From: Spirodela intermedia
Lineage: Eukaryota > Streptophyta > Magnoliopsida > Alismatales > Araceae
Direction: 5' to 3'
Length of the DNA stretch: 64,000 bases
Assembly: GCA_902729315.2 (NCBI GenBank)
Contig: LR746271.1
Coordinates: 4,732,001-4,796,000 of the forward strand
Part shown: one piece after another, positions 11,401 to 23,800 of the stretch
How positions within the stretch are numbered: position 1 is the first letter of the stretch
Layout: every line of letters begins with the position of its first letter
Notes under the pieces: generated by a model
What the model was told of the DNA's origin: nothing
Database searches by the model: none
What the model saw: only the letters and a program-made list of their open reading frames with translations
Position numbers and translations under genes: made by a program

Positions 11401-13022
11401 AACCTAGAAGACAAAAAAAATACAAGAAGGTCACTTTAATAGATTAAGTGAAGAAATTTGAGAAGAGTTTTGCAGCTTGGCAGTAATTAGTCATTCATTG
11501 CATCAAATCAATTTCTATCTTTACCCGTTACAGAAAAGATGACTGATTCGGTTTCCTCCCTCAACTTTTCGTTCGATTGTGAACTGTTCAGACTAAATGG
11601 TTGATTCAAGACAACTGTCGATAGGGTTTCAGGATCTTTGAAGCTTCAAAAAACATGGCGATATTTGCATGTTTGCATCTCAAAATAGAAACAATGCCAC
11701 TAGGACTCAAACCTTTTTTTTGAATATAAACTACTGGCTTTGAGGACAATTTGTAAAGATGTTAATAATTGACTTAGTTTTGGATGATGAAATGAAAACA
11801 TTCCCCTTGAGTTGGCGTACCTTTCGATAGAATATCCCTTGCTAGGAAAGCCCAACTTCATTATGTAGACAAACATATCGTTGGCAAAAGATCACTCATT
11901 TTTTCAGATCCACCTGCACAAGAAAATCCGTACTTGATATGAATGGGCAAACCTTCCTTCGTTCTTAACCTAGGTTTAAATGAGGAGTCCACCCGCACCG
12001 AAAAATGATTTCCGAGAGTCGTGTCCTCGAGGGAAATCTTAGTTTGAAGCTAACCTACGTTCATAGAGTGGGGCCTATCCCAACAAAACAGCACCACACC
12101 TTTATCTAGAGCAGTAAACACTTGTACTGTGTTGTTATGCCTGCTATGACGATCGACCTTCATGGAACATCTCGACAGTTTCTAACGTTCAATATTGAAC
12201 CCATTTGATACAGATGTCTCCAAGAAGGAAGGAAATCATCTAGAAGATTTTTCTTTTAGTTCTCTACTTTATCCCTTGCCTACTACACCACATCGCCATG
12301 CATCTCTTTCCTGAGATAATAAAAGTCTGTGGAGCTTCCATCGCCCAACCTGAAGAGGAAAGGGTTGACTTCCAAGTGACAGCAGTGACCAATTCTGCAA
12401 GACTGAATAACCAACCCAATCTGTAAATCGCAACGCTACTTTGGGGCAAAACTATAAACAAGAGCAGTGTAAAGGCATAGTCTTGTTCATCGGGACATAA
12501 TGCTGCGAAAAACTCCGGGAAAGGGAGAATTGGGAGCTTAACAATATGAATGGGACCAATCTATGTATCAGACAGCTATGCCGTATTGTCTTCAGAAATT
12601 TATAGAATTTAAATCTATCAAATTGTAATCATCTGGTGCTATTGCACTTAATCCCGTTTTAACAGGATAATAAATCTTCATAACAACACTTCCTCATCAA
12701 ATAAAGCCTTGATTATGTCTGATCATTCCCGTGTTATCACCCAGTTAATCCCAAATAGAAAGATTAGTAAATAGAACAAACAAGAAGGTAGTCAAAGCTT
12801 CCTCGATTGTAATCTTGGAATGTCTGATGCTGACTTAATAGACGTAGCATTCATAAAATGTCAGATATTCACCCATGTGTATGATCTAGCGGGTTACGAT
12901 ATCAACTACTATCTTTCAAAAATGACTATTCCAAGACGTCACTGGCCAAGAACGGGGGAAGAGCTGTGAGGAACAGGTCCAACAGGATTGATGGAACGGG
13001 GCCAAGGCATGCGGAGTAGCTT
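8481..13022. other. AT-rich gene-free stretch
   Basis: Decayed, mostly AT-rich DNA. Apart from the tandem repeat at 10800-11400 I see no identifiable gene. GC content and CpG frequency rise from about 11900 to 13100, but no frame there carries a recognisable domain; the minus-strand frame at 12264-12461 is short and unsupported. Confidence 0.5.
10800..11400. repeat. Decayed tandem repeat, unit about 115 bp
   Basis: Related phrases of the form TATATCAAGATTAATAT recur near 10815, 10950, 11092, 11207 and 11320, and GTGAAATAAAAA-type phrases near 10940 and 11300. Spacing of the last three is about 115 bp. Copies are strongly diverged, so the unit is approximate. Confidence 0.4.
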
Positions 13023-13290
13023 CTAAGGTCGCCACACTGGTTGCCGGTGCGTTCCTCCGCACCCTTTCATCTTATTCTTCTCCGTTTTTGTGGGCAATAC
13101 TAACAGCCTTACAAGCAAGATTTCTATACCTGAAAGTTTGGCCAAACGCGGTTTTGAGACGAGAAGGGTAGAGAGAGAACATTTAATTATCCTCCGAAAG
13201 GCGAAGCATGGGAGGTGTGCGACATAAATCACAGGTACGTACCTGTTTCGCCCAACCTATATCCTTGTTAGAGTCTCTTTCTTCTCCTCT

Positions 13291-13677
13291 GTGCTTCACG
13301 CATACAGCATCACTTTCTCCTCATTTCTCTCTGACGCAAACACAGTCGTATTTTATCGCAGTTTTTCTCTTTCCCTCACAGACATGCACCTTTATCTCAT
13401 GCATAGAGCAGTCCTCACGAAGCCTCCAACTAAGTACGACATCTGTAACACCGGCATAGAATGCGGAAGAGAGATGGACAGGAAAACGCTAAAGGAAGCT
13501 GCTGCATGGCGGACACGTTTGGCTGAGCCCAGCGGGGAACTTAATGGTCATTTTGTCAAAACTCCACAGATGTCAACAGATATAGAACCAGAAAGAGATC
13601 CTAGGGTGAAGTGGAGAACGATATTCAAGGAGCTCCATGATGGAAATGTCCTTTCTTTCAAATTTCACCTCTTGTGA
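13291..13677 (+). CDS. Unrecognised open frame, 128 codons
   Basis: An open frame ending at a TGA at 13675. The second half (about 13430-13660) has mixed, non-repetitive composition with charged residues, for example ECGREMDRKTLKEAAAWRTR and a later ERDPRVKWRTIFKEL. The first half is pyrimidine-rich leader-like sequence and is probably not coding. A donor-like GTGAGT lies at 13674, so this could be a first exon. No family was recognised. It lies 600 bp from the 3' end of the ZHD gene, on the opposite strand. It may equally be chance. Confidence 0.22.
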   Translation: MLHAYSITFSSFLSDANTVVFYRSFSLSLTDMHLYLMHRAVLTKPPTKYDICNTGIECGREMDRKTLKEAAAWRTRLAEPSGELNGHFVKTPQMSTDIEPERDPRVKWRTIFKELHDGNVLSFKFHLL

Positions 13678-14284
13678 GTAGTTTTCTTTGTACTAGTTTC
13701 GCCCATTTGTATTCGCACGCACTGGGTCGCCCATTCGATTCAGAACCGCTCTATAAAGACGAAATCTTCTGAGATATGGCAAAATTTTCGGAGGTCGTAC
13801 TCGAAGATTCGACCCATTGGATGCCCAAGAAAGTGATTTTATCTCAGTCTGAGACGTACTGGTACATCCACAGAATCACAAGAAAATCAATGCTCCAATC
13901 AACCACCAGCCCATCAAATTCAGTTAAAATATAATCCATACGAACATCCTAAGATAATCTCCATTTGTCTACACCCTATGAAAATAGCCAGACCAAACAT
14001 CATGAGACGCGGAAGAACTCAGTGGTACCCAACAAAGGATCCAAGAAAATAGTAAGAAAGAATTGAATGGACTAAAACCCTAAACCCGTTCCTCAGCCAT
14101 TAGGGCTCAACTCCCAATATGTAACTTGGGCTTCCAAGTCGTTCAGAGAGAGAGAGAGAGAGGGAGATCAGCGTTTACCCGGCGGCTATGTGCTCGTCCA
14201 GGAGAACGAGATGTGGCTTTTCTCGCCTAAGGAGAGGGAGGGAGAGGGAGAGGGAGAGGGAGAGGAGATAAGGAGAGATGTTGG

Positions 14285-15004
14285 TCAGGGCTCAGCCGAC
14301 GAAGGCTTCGTACCGAGGGTGTGCTTGTTGTTGTGCATCCACACCTTGAGTACATGGCGCTTGACGGCGGCCTCCGTACAGAACTGTTGAACCGCCGCCT
14401 CGTCGTGCTTCTGGATTCTCCACCCCACCTTCTCCGCAAAAGCCAGCATCTTTTCCTTCTGCTCTTGCGTAAACTTGGTCCGAAATCTCTTCTTTCCTTC
14501 TCTTCCCCCTGAGGAGGTGCTCCCGCCGCCGCCGCCACCGCCGCTGACCATGGGTGTTGACATATCGTCCTGGTCCCTGCTGTGGGTCCCTCCCCGGCCG
14601 GAAGTTGACGGCAACGCCAACGGCCTCATCTGCACCGCCGCCCCCGGCGCCGCCATCTGGAGGTACCCAGAAGCCGGGAAGCGATAGTATGGCGATAACT
14701 GCTGACCCTCGATCTCCTTCCGGTGGAAATTGCGGTGGCAGTTGCAGGCGGCGCACTTGAGGGCATCCATGGTGCCCTCCTCGCCGGCGGGCATGAACTC
14801 CCCGCAGCCGTCCACAGCGTGGCCGCCGATGTTGACGGCATGGTTCTTCAGACACTCTCTGTACCTAACCCCGCCGCCACCGCCGCCACTCCCAGCTCCA
14901 GTCGCAGCTCTCCAGCTACCGCTCGTTCCTGCCACCGCCGCAGCGCTAGAATCCGCTCCTCCACCGCCAATCTGCTCTGGGTTGTCATGGTCATCGAAAT
15001 CCAT
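14285..15004 (-). CDS. Zinc-finger homeodomain (ZHD) transcription factor
   Basis: A 239-residue plant ZF-HD protein, intronless as is usual for this family. It acts in the nucleus as a DNA-binding dimer. Residues about 46-100 form the ZF-HD dimerisation domain: [11 protein letters not shown], then [13 protein letters not shown] and [17 protein letters not shown], with the Cys/His set intact. Residues about 171-230 form the homeodomain: [16 protein letters not shown] and a third helix [14 protein letters not shown]. The start chosen is the ATG at 15004, giving MDFDDHD, the usual N-terminus of Arabidopsis ZHD1/2-like members; the frame stays open a further seven codons to a GTG, which is not a likely start. 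A Gly-rich tract (40-45) and a Ser/Gly linker separate the domains. The leader contains a CT/GA-rich tract (15050-15080). The homeodomain separates it from the short MIF proteins. Confidence 0.96.
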   Translation of the reverse strand: MDFDDHDNPEQIGGGGADSSAAAVAGTSGSWRAATGAGSGGGGGGVRYRECLKNHAVNIGGHAVDGCGEFMPAGEEGTMDALKCAACNCHRNFHRKEIEGQQLSPYYRFPASGYLQMAAPGAAVQMRPLALPSTSGRGGTHSRDQDDMSTPMVSGGGGGGGSTSSGGREGKKRFRTKFTQEQKEKMLAFAEKVGWRIQKHDEAAVQQFCTEAAVKRHVLKVWMHNNKHTLGTKPSSAEP

Positions 15005-15049
15005 GCCAACTTCCCCAATGCCCACCGATTCCCTCTATTCCTTCAGCCC

Positions 15050-15082
15050 TCTCTCTCTCTCTCGCTCTCTCGCTATCTCTCT
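15050..15082. repeat. CT-rich tract in the ZHD leader
   Basis: An interrupted (CT)n run on the plus strand, GA-rich on the coding strand, 46 to 78 bases upstream of the chosen ATG. GA/CT tracts near starts are common in plant leaders and can bind BBR/BPC factors; binding here is inference. Confidence 0.6.
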
Positions 15083-15399
15083 TGATGTCGCTCGGCGGAA
15101 TAATTATCGAGTCGAGAAGGAAAGGAATACGATGGATACCGGGGGGTGCGATGTAGAAGATAAGAGCTCGGACGAATGTGGACAGCATCAGTTCACACCG
15201 CCTACCTTCAGGGGGGGGAATTTTGGAAGTGACTTCTCCCCCCATCGCCTGGTAAGGATGATTATTAATAAATTATTTTTAGTAAAAAAAATATATTTTC
15301 TACAAGCTATGTCGCTCTTTCGCCGCCCTACCACTCCGGCTTGTCGGATAACCCTCATAAGTCACTTCTACTGAGCTGGGTCAGGTAGGAAACCGAACC

Positions 15400-16780
15400 C
15401 AACGCCAAATAAACTTTTCCTAAATGATAAAATAGGATTCTGCACTTTTTCATCCAAAATAATATTTCAGCTTTGCCTTATCTAGAAATTATTTGTAAAA
15501 CATATACATAGGAGCACCAGAACCAATAAATTTGCCCTTCGTTTCCATAATTACTTACGATATTCAAATATATATTTGTAAGGTATTCTCTTAAAGTGGT
15601 AGGAGAAAACGCCTTGAAAAGGAAACTTGAAAATGTAGCATGATTATAAAATAATTAATCGACGCATTTGTCCGATTAGTATCTTACTGTTCCCATGAAA
15701 CAATTTTTCTGACGTAAGCACCCGATGAATCAGTTAAGGCAATAGGTGGGCTTCTGATTGTTTCATCAGGTTTAAAATGAGCTCGTTTCCGTGTCTCCTG
15801 CAATATCCAGGGAAACATAACACAGTGGCAGCAGAGTACGGGGTCGTATGAGATTAATTACTTCTATCCTAAAGGAGTGCGGAGTACGGGGTTTCTTGAA
15901 TGAATTGGTAACGTTAGATGCAGCTTCAATCAGACGTCAAACCCGGTTGTGAGTGGACATCTCTCTCTCTCTCTCTACTTTAGTCGATCATAGTGAGTGT
16001 ACAGTGGCATGGTTTTCAGGTTATTTTCAAGAAAGATAAAGTGTATCCAGTTCCGATGCTCGTCGACAGTCCCGACAGTCCGGAGTCCTCCCGTCCCCTT
16101 TCATAGTCTTCGTCTACTCTCGCGTCTGTCACAGAGACGAGAGCGGGAGAGAGAGAGAGATAGAGGAGAGGGTCTCCTTCAATCTCCCTCACTGAAAGAG
16201 AGATGAAAAACGGCGAGCTGGTGCACAACAGAAAGAGAATGACTCTTTGAGATCTCGTTAATACAAGGCACTAAGACTGTCTCTTTGAGCTACTACGCTA
16301 TAGATTTATTAACAGAAATAGAAAGAGATAGAGAGATACAGGCCTGAGAACTCGCGTAGATCCCGTAGGGCTGAAAACGATAACACAGATGATGAGGAGC
16401 TCTTTAAAGTTCACGATCTATCTACTTTTCACGCTGGCGCTGCATTCGCTATCCCGTAAGTACCGGAAGTATCAGCCTGCTCAACTCTACGCAAAAAACC
16501 CACTTTGCTCCACTGGAAAGCCTTAGTGCCTTCACTTTGGACCCCGGTAGAAGTTAAACAGCTTCCACTGTTAATTCACTGTTAATTCACTGTAAAGAGA
16601 GAGAGAGAGCGGAGGATGTCTTAAATCACTGTTTGCAATGAATAAGTGAGGCCTTCAGCTGCCGGCACGAGCAACGAGAAGAACACCACTTTTACAGTAA
16701 TTTCTCTGAAACCCAACTTCGCTTCTGCACAGATGAAAATGAGAACACAGAGAGAGACGCTAGATTAGATAAAAGAGAGG
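15400..16780. other. Gene-free stretch upstream of the ZHD gene
   Basis: AT-rich to about 15780, then more mixed sequence with short GA/CT runs at 15960-15975, 16146-16162 and 16596-16608. No promoter motif can be assigned with confidence and no open frame has a recognisable domain. Confidence 0.5.
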
Positions 16781-16783
16781 TCC

Positions 16784-16784
<1 letters not shown>

Positions 16785-16824
<40 letters not shown>

Positions 16825-16985
16825 GACCAGAATGGCTGATTACGTCCAGAGTGTAGGATGGAGGAAAAAGACGAAGAACACAAGCGAGAGCAGATAGGGG
16901 ATTGTGGCTGATTACGCACAGAGTGGCGGATAGAGGAAAAAGACGAAGAACACGAGAGAGAGAGGATATGAGATTGAGGTCTCAA
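16785..16985. repeat. (GA)n microsatellite followed by 72-bp direct repeat
   Basis: A (GA)n run of about 33 bases (16788-16820) is followed by two copies, starting at 16833 and 16905, of a unit beginning TGGCTGATTACG and containing GAGGAAAAAGACGAAGAACAC. Period is 72 bp, and the second copy again runs into GA-rich sequence, suggesting slippage or unequal exchange anchored in the GA tract. Confidence 0.8.
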
Positions 16986-17813
16986 GACTGTGCAGAGTGT
17001 AACTACAGCAGTAGGTGCCTATCCTGGTCCACAGCCGCTTTTGCTCTGTACTGGCCTATGCATGCAGCCACGGCCGCAGAGGAGCTGCAATTGCACCTGC
17101 GGTACACGCTATCTAAATTCAACCACGCCGGCGAACTGGAAGGAAGCCTATCATCTTTTTACCACTCCCTCTCTATCTTCACGCCCGCACTTCCCGTCCA
17201 GTCCCATTCCGCCCTGTCTTTCCTCTGCTGGTGCACAATAGAAAAGTGCTGGCGCTGCCAGGAAAGAGGAGAAAGATATAGAGATGGAGAGAGAGGGGAA
17301 AATGGGCATGATGTTGACAAGACGAAAAAAGTTCGGCAGACTGCGATTTCTATTTCTATTCTTTACAAGTTTCTCTCTCACCCTTTACTTTACCTCTCTC
17401 ACTGCTCTTGCATTTCTCTCTCATCATTAAGCTCAGAGTGTTGAGTACAAATTCTATCTCTCTCTCTCTCTCTCTCTACCGATTCAGAAAAAGATCTACG
17501 ACATGTCAGTCTGAAAACGGGTGAATTCAAATTTGAATCACAAGAAACTGTACAAACATGTTGATGGGCGCACGTGGAGATTACACGGGAGCACGGTACA
17601 ACATGGAGGCTAACAGTCATCATGGGCATCTGGTCTGGTCCCTCTCCCAGCTGTACTCCCTCACTGTATTTTTTCATGCGAATATGTGTTTATGTATAAG
17701 AGTGTCAGCGGGTCGGGCCACCAGTAGCGGACTCAATTAAGGCCCATAACTGTTTTTCAATGCTCCTTCTAATCCATTGGGTTTGAGAAGAGACTTCAAA
17801 TCCCTATGAAGCT

Positions 17814-17878
17814 AAACGCCTCCTCAGTTAAAAAAAATAAAAAATAAAATAAATAATAAAAAAAACGCCTCCTCAGTT
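17814..17878. repeat. 16-bp direct repeats flanking an A-rich tract
   Basis: AAACGCCTCCTCAGTT occurs at 17814-17829 and again, identically, at 17863-17878. The 33 bases between are almost entirely A with interspersed T. This is what is left when a non-LTR retroposon inserts only its poly(A) tail: a long target duplication around an A-rich tract. Confidence 0.7.
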
Positions 17879-20800
17879 CAACCAGAGCTCAGTACAATTT
17901 TTCTTTTCGTACCTTGATCTAGTCATATAAATGGGCTTATTTTGGTGTAATTACACCAAGTAGGGCATATTAGTAGCTTTTTGAATTAAACAAACACAAG
18001 GACAAAGGAATTCTCACGTTCAGCAATTTTTTGAATTGAAAGCTTTGTGGTAGCATTAGACAACTTAATTTATGAATTATATGATTGTATTATTTCCATT
18101 GAGTAGACACGTTATGGTGAATTGAAGAGTGTGTTTTACATGTGAGTTTGGTAACATCTTGAGATGTAAAGTATATCAGACCCACAAAGTCACTAGAGTA
18201 ATAGTTATTCAAGACACTTCCAGTCTGATGGAGTCAAAATAGTTGGAGTGATTGCCCATTATTAATTTGGCTGCTAGTTTTGTATGAACTAGAGTGATTG
18301 ATAGTACCAACAACTATTTGGTGACTAAGTCAATGATTGTGTAAGAGTTCTGTCCTTCAAGGAGATTAATAACAATTGAAGAACTAATGAGCTATTTTGC
18401 CAGTGGATGTAAGTTTGTGGGCTAAGCCACTCTACATTTACTTAATCTTTATGTGGAGGAAAATGCCTATGTCCATCTACATATGCATATTTATGTTGTC
18501 ATTTTATATCAAAGTACAACATTTAATCTTCCTACTTGTTGACATTATTTATTCTGTTTACATATTCATCGATCTGTGGCTCTCATAATTTATTTATACT
18601 AGTGTTGCATTTTTGTCCACATCTAACACAAAATCAAAAACAGACCATAGTAGAATCTTACACGAATTCAACACGCTCAATCATGAAATTTCTCAAAAAT
18701 TCTACTTACCTCCTCCTCTTTAGATGTATTCCAGCTCTTAGTCCTTTGTCATATACTTTATAAAATGCAATATCCATTGTAAAATGCCCCACTCCTCTCA
18801 CTGCCTAAAAAATAACAGCCATTTCATGTATTCTTGTTGTCTATGACTTCATGAATGTCAAACAAAGGTTGACACCTAAGACCTATGGGCGTGCTCTTGC
18901 TATTTCTAGGTTTCATTTCATTGAGAATTGATGACACATGATTCAAATATCAACACTTATATTTCAAGTATCTACAACATAGTCATAAGTATCTACACCA
19001 TAGTGACAATAGGCATTGATGTACAAATAATAACTCATTTTTAAAAGTATTAATAAATTGATAAATAAAATTGACCGAATTATTATGACATAATATCCAC
19101 ATCTTTGATAAATAATCAGATTTATCTCATACATGAACTTTAGGTTAATGAATCTAAGTTTTAAAAGAGTGGGTAGTTATAAAATCCAAGGTAATTCAAT
19201 AATGTTTTACCTCTCAAACTGTAATGATAACTATGTAGAAAATAAATTACTAGATAAATATAATATGTCTTAATATATGTTGCATTGTGTTGATAATTTC
19301 AAGAATGCATCACCAAACCACCCATAGGTGTTGGCACATTAGGTTTAAAATCAAGATAGTGTATAGCAAGGTAAACAATAATTGCACTTCTCATGAAACA
19401 AGGAAATGTGTCAACTTCACCTTTCATGAATGAAAAGCTTAACAATCCACTAGCATATATTGAGAGATCTTGTTTAAAATAGAAAGTACAATTTATGCAA
19501 TGCAGTAATGCAAAGGTGGGTCAGCACAGGGATGGTTACATCCAAACATGTCCATGGGTGTTAGTAGGTAGGTACCTGGTGTGGGCCCATATGTTCATGA
19601 AAGTATATTTGTGGTCGATTAGGCCAAGTTGGTTTCCAGCAAATTGATGTAAGTGTTGGCTTATGCAAGTATGATGAGCACATATTTGAGTGTAGATACA
19701 AGGAAGATGAGTTAAGATGCAAGAGTAGATTAGGGAATCACCATTAGGCAATCCAAGGTGCCATTGAAAGATCACAAGTTTATAAGGACAAGATGGGTAA
19801 AAATACAAGTGCATGATGGATACAAGGTCGAATTTGCCTACCTGGCCCCTCTTTCTTCTCATCTCTTTGAAATTCGAATCTTCTCCTATTATTGAAAAGC
19901 TTTCTCTTTCCCTTCTTTTTTTTAGTAATTTGCAGTGTGGCATTATGCGTCATTCAACTAGTAAGTAGCAAGCATCAAATGAGTAGCCTTTGGTTCCATT
20001 ACCACAATGCTGCCTCTATTTTTATTTTTTTGATTAGTGTGTGATTCTATACTATGCATTTTAGCATTGAGCTCAAACCATTCATGATTTAGAACTTTAG
20101 GTGCATATACTATCATGATGATTTATATTATTGCAAACACATAATATGCTAAGAGATTAAAGTTCATATGATGTGATATGAAGTTTAGTGTAATATATTA
20201 GTCCACATTATAACTTCTCACATATTGACATATTTAGTTTGATGGACTCAACTATTTAATAACATAGTTCTTGGCACATTACTGTATTAAGCTTGATATA
20301 TTTCATTGTTCCACAAGATCACTCTTTATATATTAACATATTAAATTTGGTGTATTGTACCATTTTGCATCATAAAACCCAAAATTTTAGTGTTTTAACT
20401 CTTTTATCTTACTCCATTTGTCCAGATGACCCTCCCATTGTTCATTTCATTCCATTAATTAACATAGAATTAAATCATTGAATACCAAAACATATGCTTG
20501 ACTCTCCAAAAAAATTGTCATTTTGCATATGCCATCTACCAAGTACTAGGTACTTTTTCAGTGCTCCTGATAAGGCTTGGAAACATTCTTATTGCACTCA
20601 GAAATTATTGTTGAATGATAGACCTATTACCATAAACCATATAATAAGGGAAATGAAAATAGATTGTACACATCTTATGAAAGTTTCCTTTAATACAACT
20701 TGTGCTATATTGAATATAGAAGTTTAGAAGTCAACATAGTAGATATTACTTCAATAAATAATCCAACAAAGTATGTAATTTTTCATAGAAATAGTTGTCA

Positions 20801-23800
20801 TTAAATATTCAGTATTTTTATTTTATATGAATATGAAAAACTAATTTGAATGCTTCTAATGGTTGGAAAATGGTCATCTTTCAATACCACAACAGACACA
20901 TGTCATTGTAGTTCTCATGTGCGTACTATCTCTTATTCAAATGTTTTTGCATTATAAGCTTCTTAACATAAGGTGAGTTTTCTGTAAGTTCATTATTTTT
21001 TTATTAAAATGTGAGATCAGACCTCTATTTGATTCTCATTTGTTGTTGGACTTCTTTGCAAGGTTTGTAAAAGTTTATTGTCATTTTAATGTCATCCAAA
21101 AATTATTATATCATAATGTAAATTGATCATTACACTCTTTTTTTAATATCATTACTAAATTAAATCTAACATTAACAACTCATTCATTGAGTTTCAAAAA
21201 TACCATTATGGCCACTAATGGTGAAAATGAATGATTAAAGTTATCATAATAACACCAATAAATACAAGTTGCGTGCACCCTTTAAGACATGAACTTTATA
21301 TTCTCAACTATTCCAATTTGTTAATGAAACAAGATAGAAAATCAGAAATTTGTAAAGATCTTTTCAAATCTACATTACTTGTGAGTTCACAAGTTCAAAA
21401 TTATCCAAGACTCCCAATTAAAATATATTGTCAAATACATCATGCCATGTCTTGACAATGTATTGAAAATGTTACCTTCTCTTTCCTTCAAAGTCAGGTA
21501 TTACAATTTTCTCACAGTTTTAACATGAAGTTAGTTCATATCTTTATCCTTGATAAAATAAACCTTGTGAGTTAAATATTAACATGAAGAAAAGTAATAA
21601 ACCAATAACCATTGTTCTTTAGAGAAATATTACACAAATTTTGAAATGATATTAGCTCATGGATTTGTTGGATCATATCTAAGAATCTAGATGCTTCTAA
21701 GAAGTTTAAAGAAGTTTACATTCTCAAAGAAGTTTAAAGTGGTTAAAGTTATATCATCCTTGATAAGAGACTAGTATGATCATTGTTCTATTTTATATCA
21801 TGTGTACATGAACACAAAACAGTTTTTGGAGTAAAAGAAACAGCATCATTATTTTGTCTATAACTAATAAGAGGGTAGTCATTTTGTCTATGAATTCACA
21901 TATCAAAAACTTGAATGAATTGGGGGTCCTGTGGTTCATGACAAGCATTAATAATTGTCTATGTGGGTTAATTTGCAAGAACAGATGTCTAATTGACACT
22001 ATCATGTGTGATGGTTAGCATTAGCAGATACATAAGGAGGGAGTGAGGTTGATGAGTGCCTCAGTGCAAGTGGCTGATGAGTACCTTGAGAAGTGCATCA
22101 AGAAGTTATGCATCAGAGAATGAATGCACCAGTGAGTTGTGTGTTAGCAAGGAAATAGGACATAGATAATCAGTGCATGAATGGATGAACGAGATGGACA
22201 ACTTTAGAAAGGCATGTGAACAAAGAGTTATCAACTAATAGGGTGGGCAGGGGTATGGTTAGATGCATTGGCGACATAACTTACTAGTAGAAGAATGTGT
22301 CTAATGGTAGTTGTGTGATGGGGAAGCCACTACCAACATTAGGAAAGTAACATGAAGGCTGGGGGATGGATATAGAGAGGATTGAGAGGGAAAGGTGTGA
22401 AAGTGAGAGCAAAGATGAAAAGTGGAGAACAAGGGGGAGATTGAGGGCTCTCACCTAGGCTCTCTCCCCAAGCCAATAACTAAGGCAAAGCTCAAACAAT
22501 AATACTCCTTCATTTACCTTAAATATTCAGATTACAACATTTAAATGCATGTATGTCTTTGTTAGAGTTCACTCCTAAAAGTGAGGATAAAAATATCTAA
22601 ATTGAGGTTAATGAAGAAAACACAAGTTAAGGTAGGATAACTAATGATTGCCTAAGAATTTTAGAAAACATAGCAAGTTTGGAATGGCCAAGTATTCCTC
22701 ACAACATTGGGTTGCCATGATGGATCTTCCTTAACAATGATACTCCATTATGAAATCATCATGTAAGGCTTCTATGTTGTGCCCAAAATATTTCAAAAGA
22801 TGAAGTATTTGAGAATGGATTGAAAAGTAGCTGGTGGGATACACATATTAGTAGTTATAACTATGGTGAGTGATAAATAGAAAAAAGAGATTGAAAGATA
22901 CCATATGTGATAAGCCTTTATAACTTTGCAAACATCAACTTTGATTTTGTTTGACTTTTCTCTTGTTCTCTAGCAATGATATAGGAATTTACTATCACAT
23001 GTTATACCTTCAAGATCCAAATAAAATAAAATTGTATAAAAAAAAAATGTAGTCTTACGTTTTATACCTAGAAGTATTATTGAATTGAGAGAGTACCAAA
23101 GGATATAAGAATAAAATTATTTTTATTATAATTCTTCATAAAATTTATTCTTATAATTATTCTTTTGACTCAATGTTAGCCCACGTGTTACATAAGATTC
23201 TCTATATTTCAAACCTTAATACTCAAAATTTTAATTAAAACTATTAATTGTTTTTCAAATCCTCATCTTAGATATCAAGTATGCATGATTCATAATATTG
23301 GACGAGAGTGGTATCAATAGAACTAAGGGTAGGTCACTAAGAGGAAGGATGAATTGGGAGAGTTTTTTTGATTTTTTGATTTAACCTAGACCTATGTGTG
23401 TGTCACAGTATGTGTTGCCATGCATATCTCATGATAAGGCTTCTCAACTCTTTCTCAGAAATAACACCAATATTTTGTAGTGGTTTGCTTTTCACTTAGT
23501 TACTTTCAATCTCAAATGGAACTTCACTCTAGTATTTGGTAATTTTCTCAAGAATTACATACTAATACTTATAGGCTTAGCCAGCCAAACACCTTGAGTT
23601 CATCTCTTTGGAAGCTCAACCCCTCTCAAACCAAATATGACAACCAGCATCTTGTGTCATTTCCCAAATCACTCTCACCTCACCACCCACTTACCTTAAG
23701 ATTTGATGGAGAGCAAGAATTGTGATTATGGAGCTGATTGTTTTGTCAAAATTGGCTAGATGTTCTCATGCACTGATAATACATGTGATGGAAAAGTTTG

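Noticed and set aside
14292-15374. Several long frames on both strands over the ZHD gene
   Set aside because: Shadows of the GC-rich ZHD coding sequence; only the minus-strand frame ending at 14285 has family motifs.
16902-17444. Open frame of 180 codons on the plus strand
   Set aside because: Starts at a non-ATG codon, runs through simple GA/CT repeats, and has no recognisable domain; likely chance.
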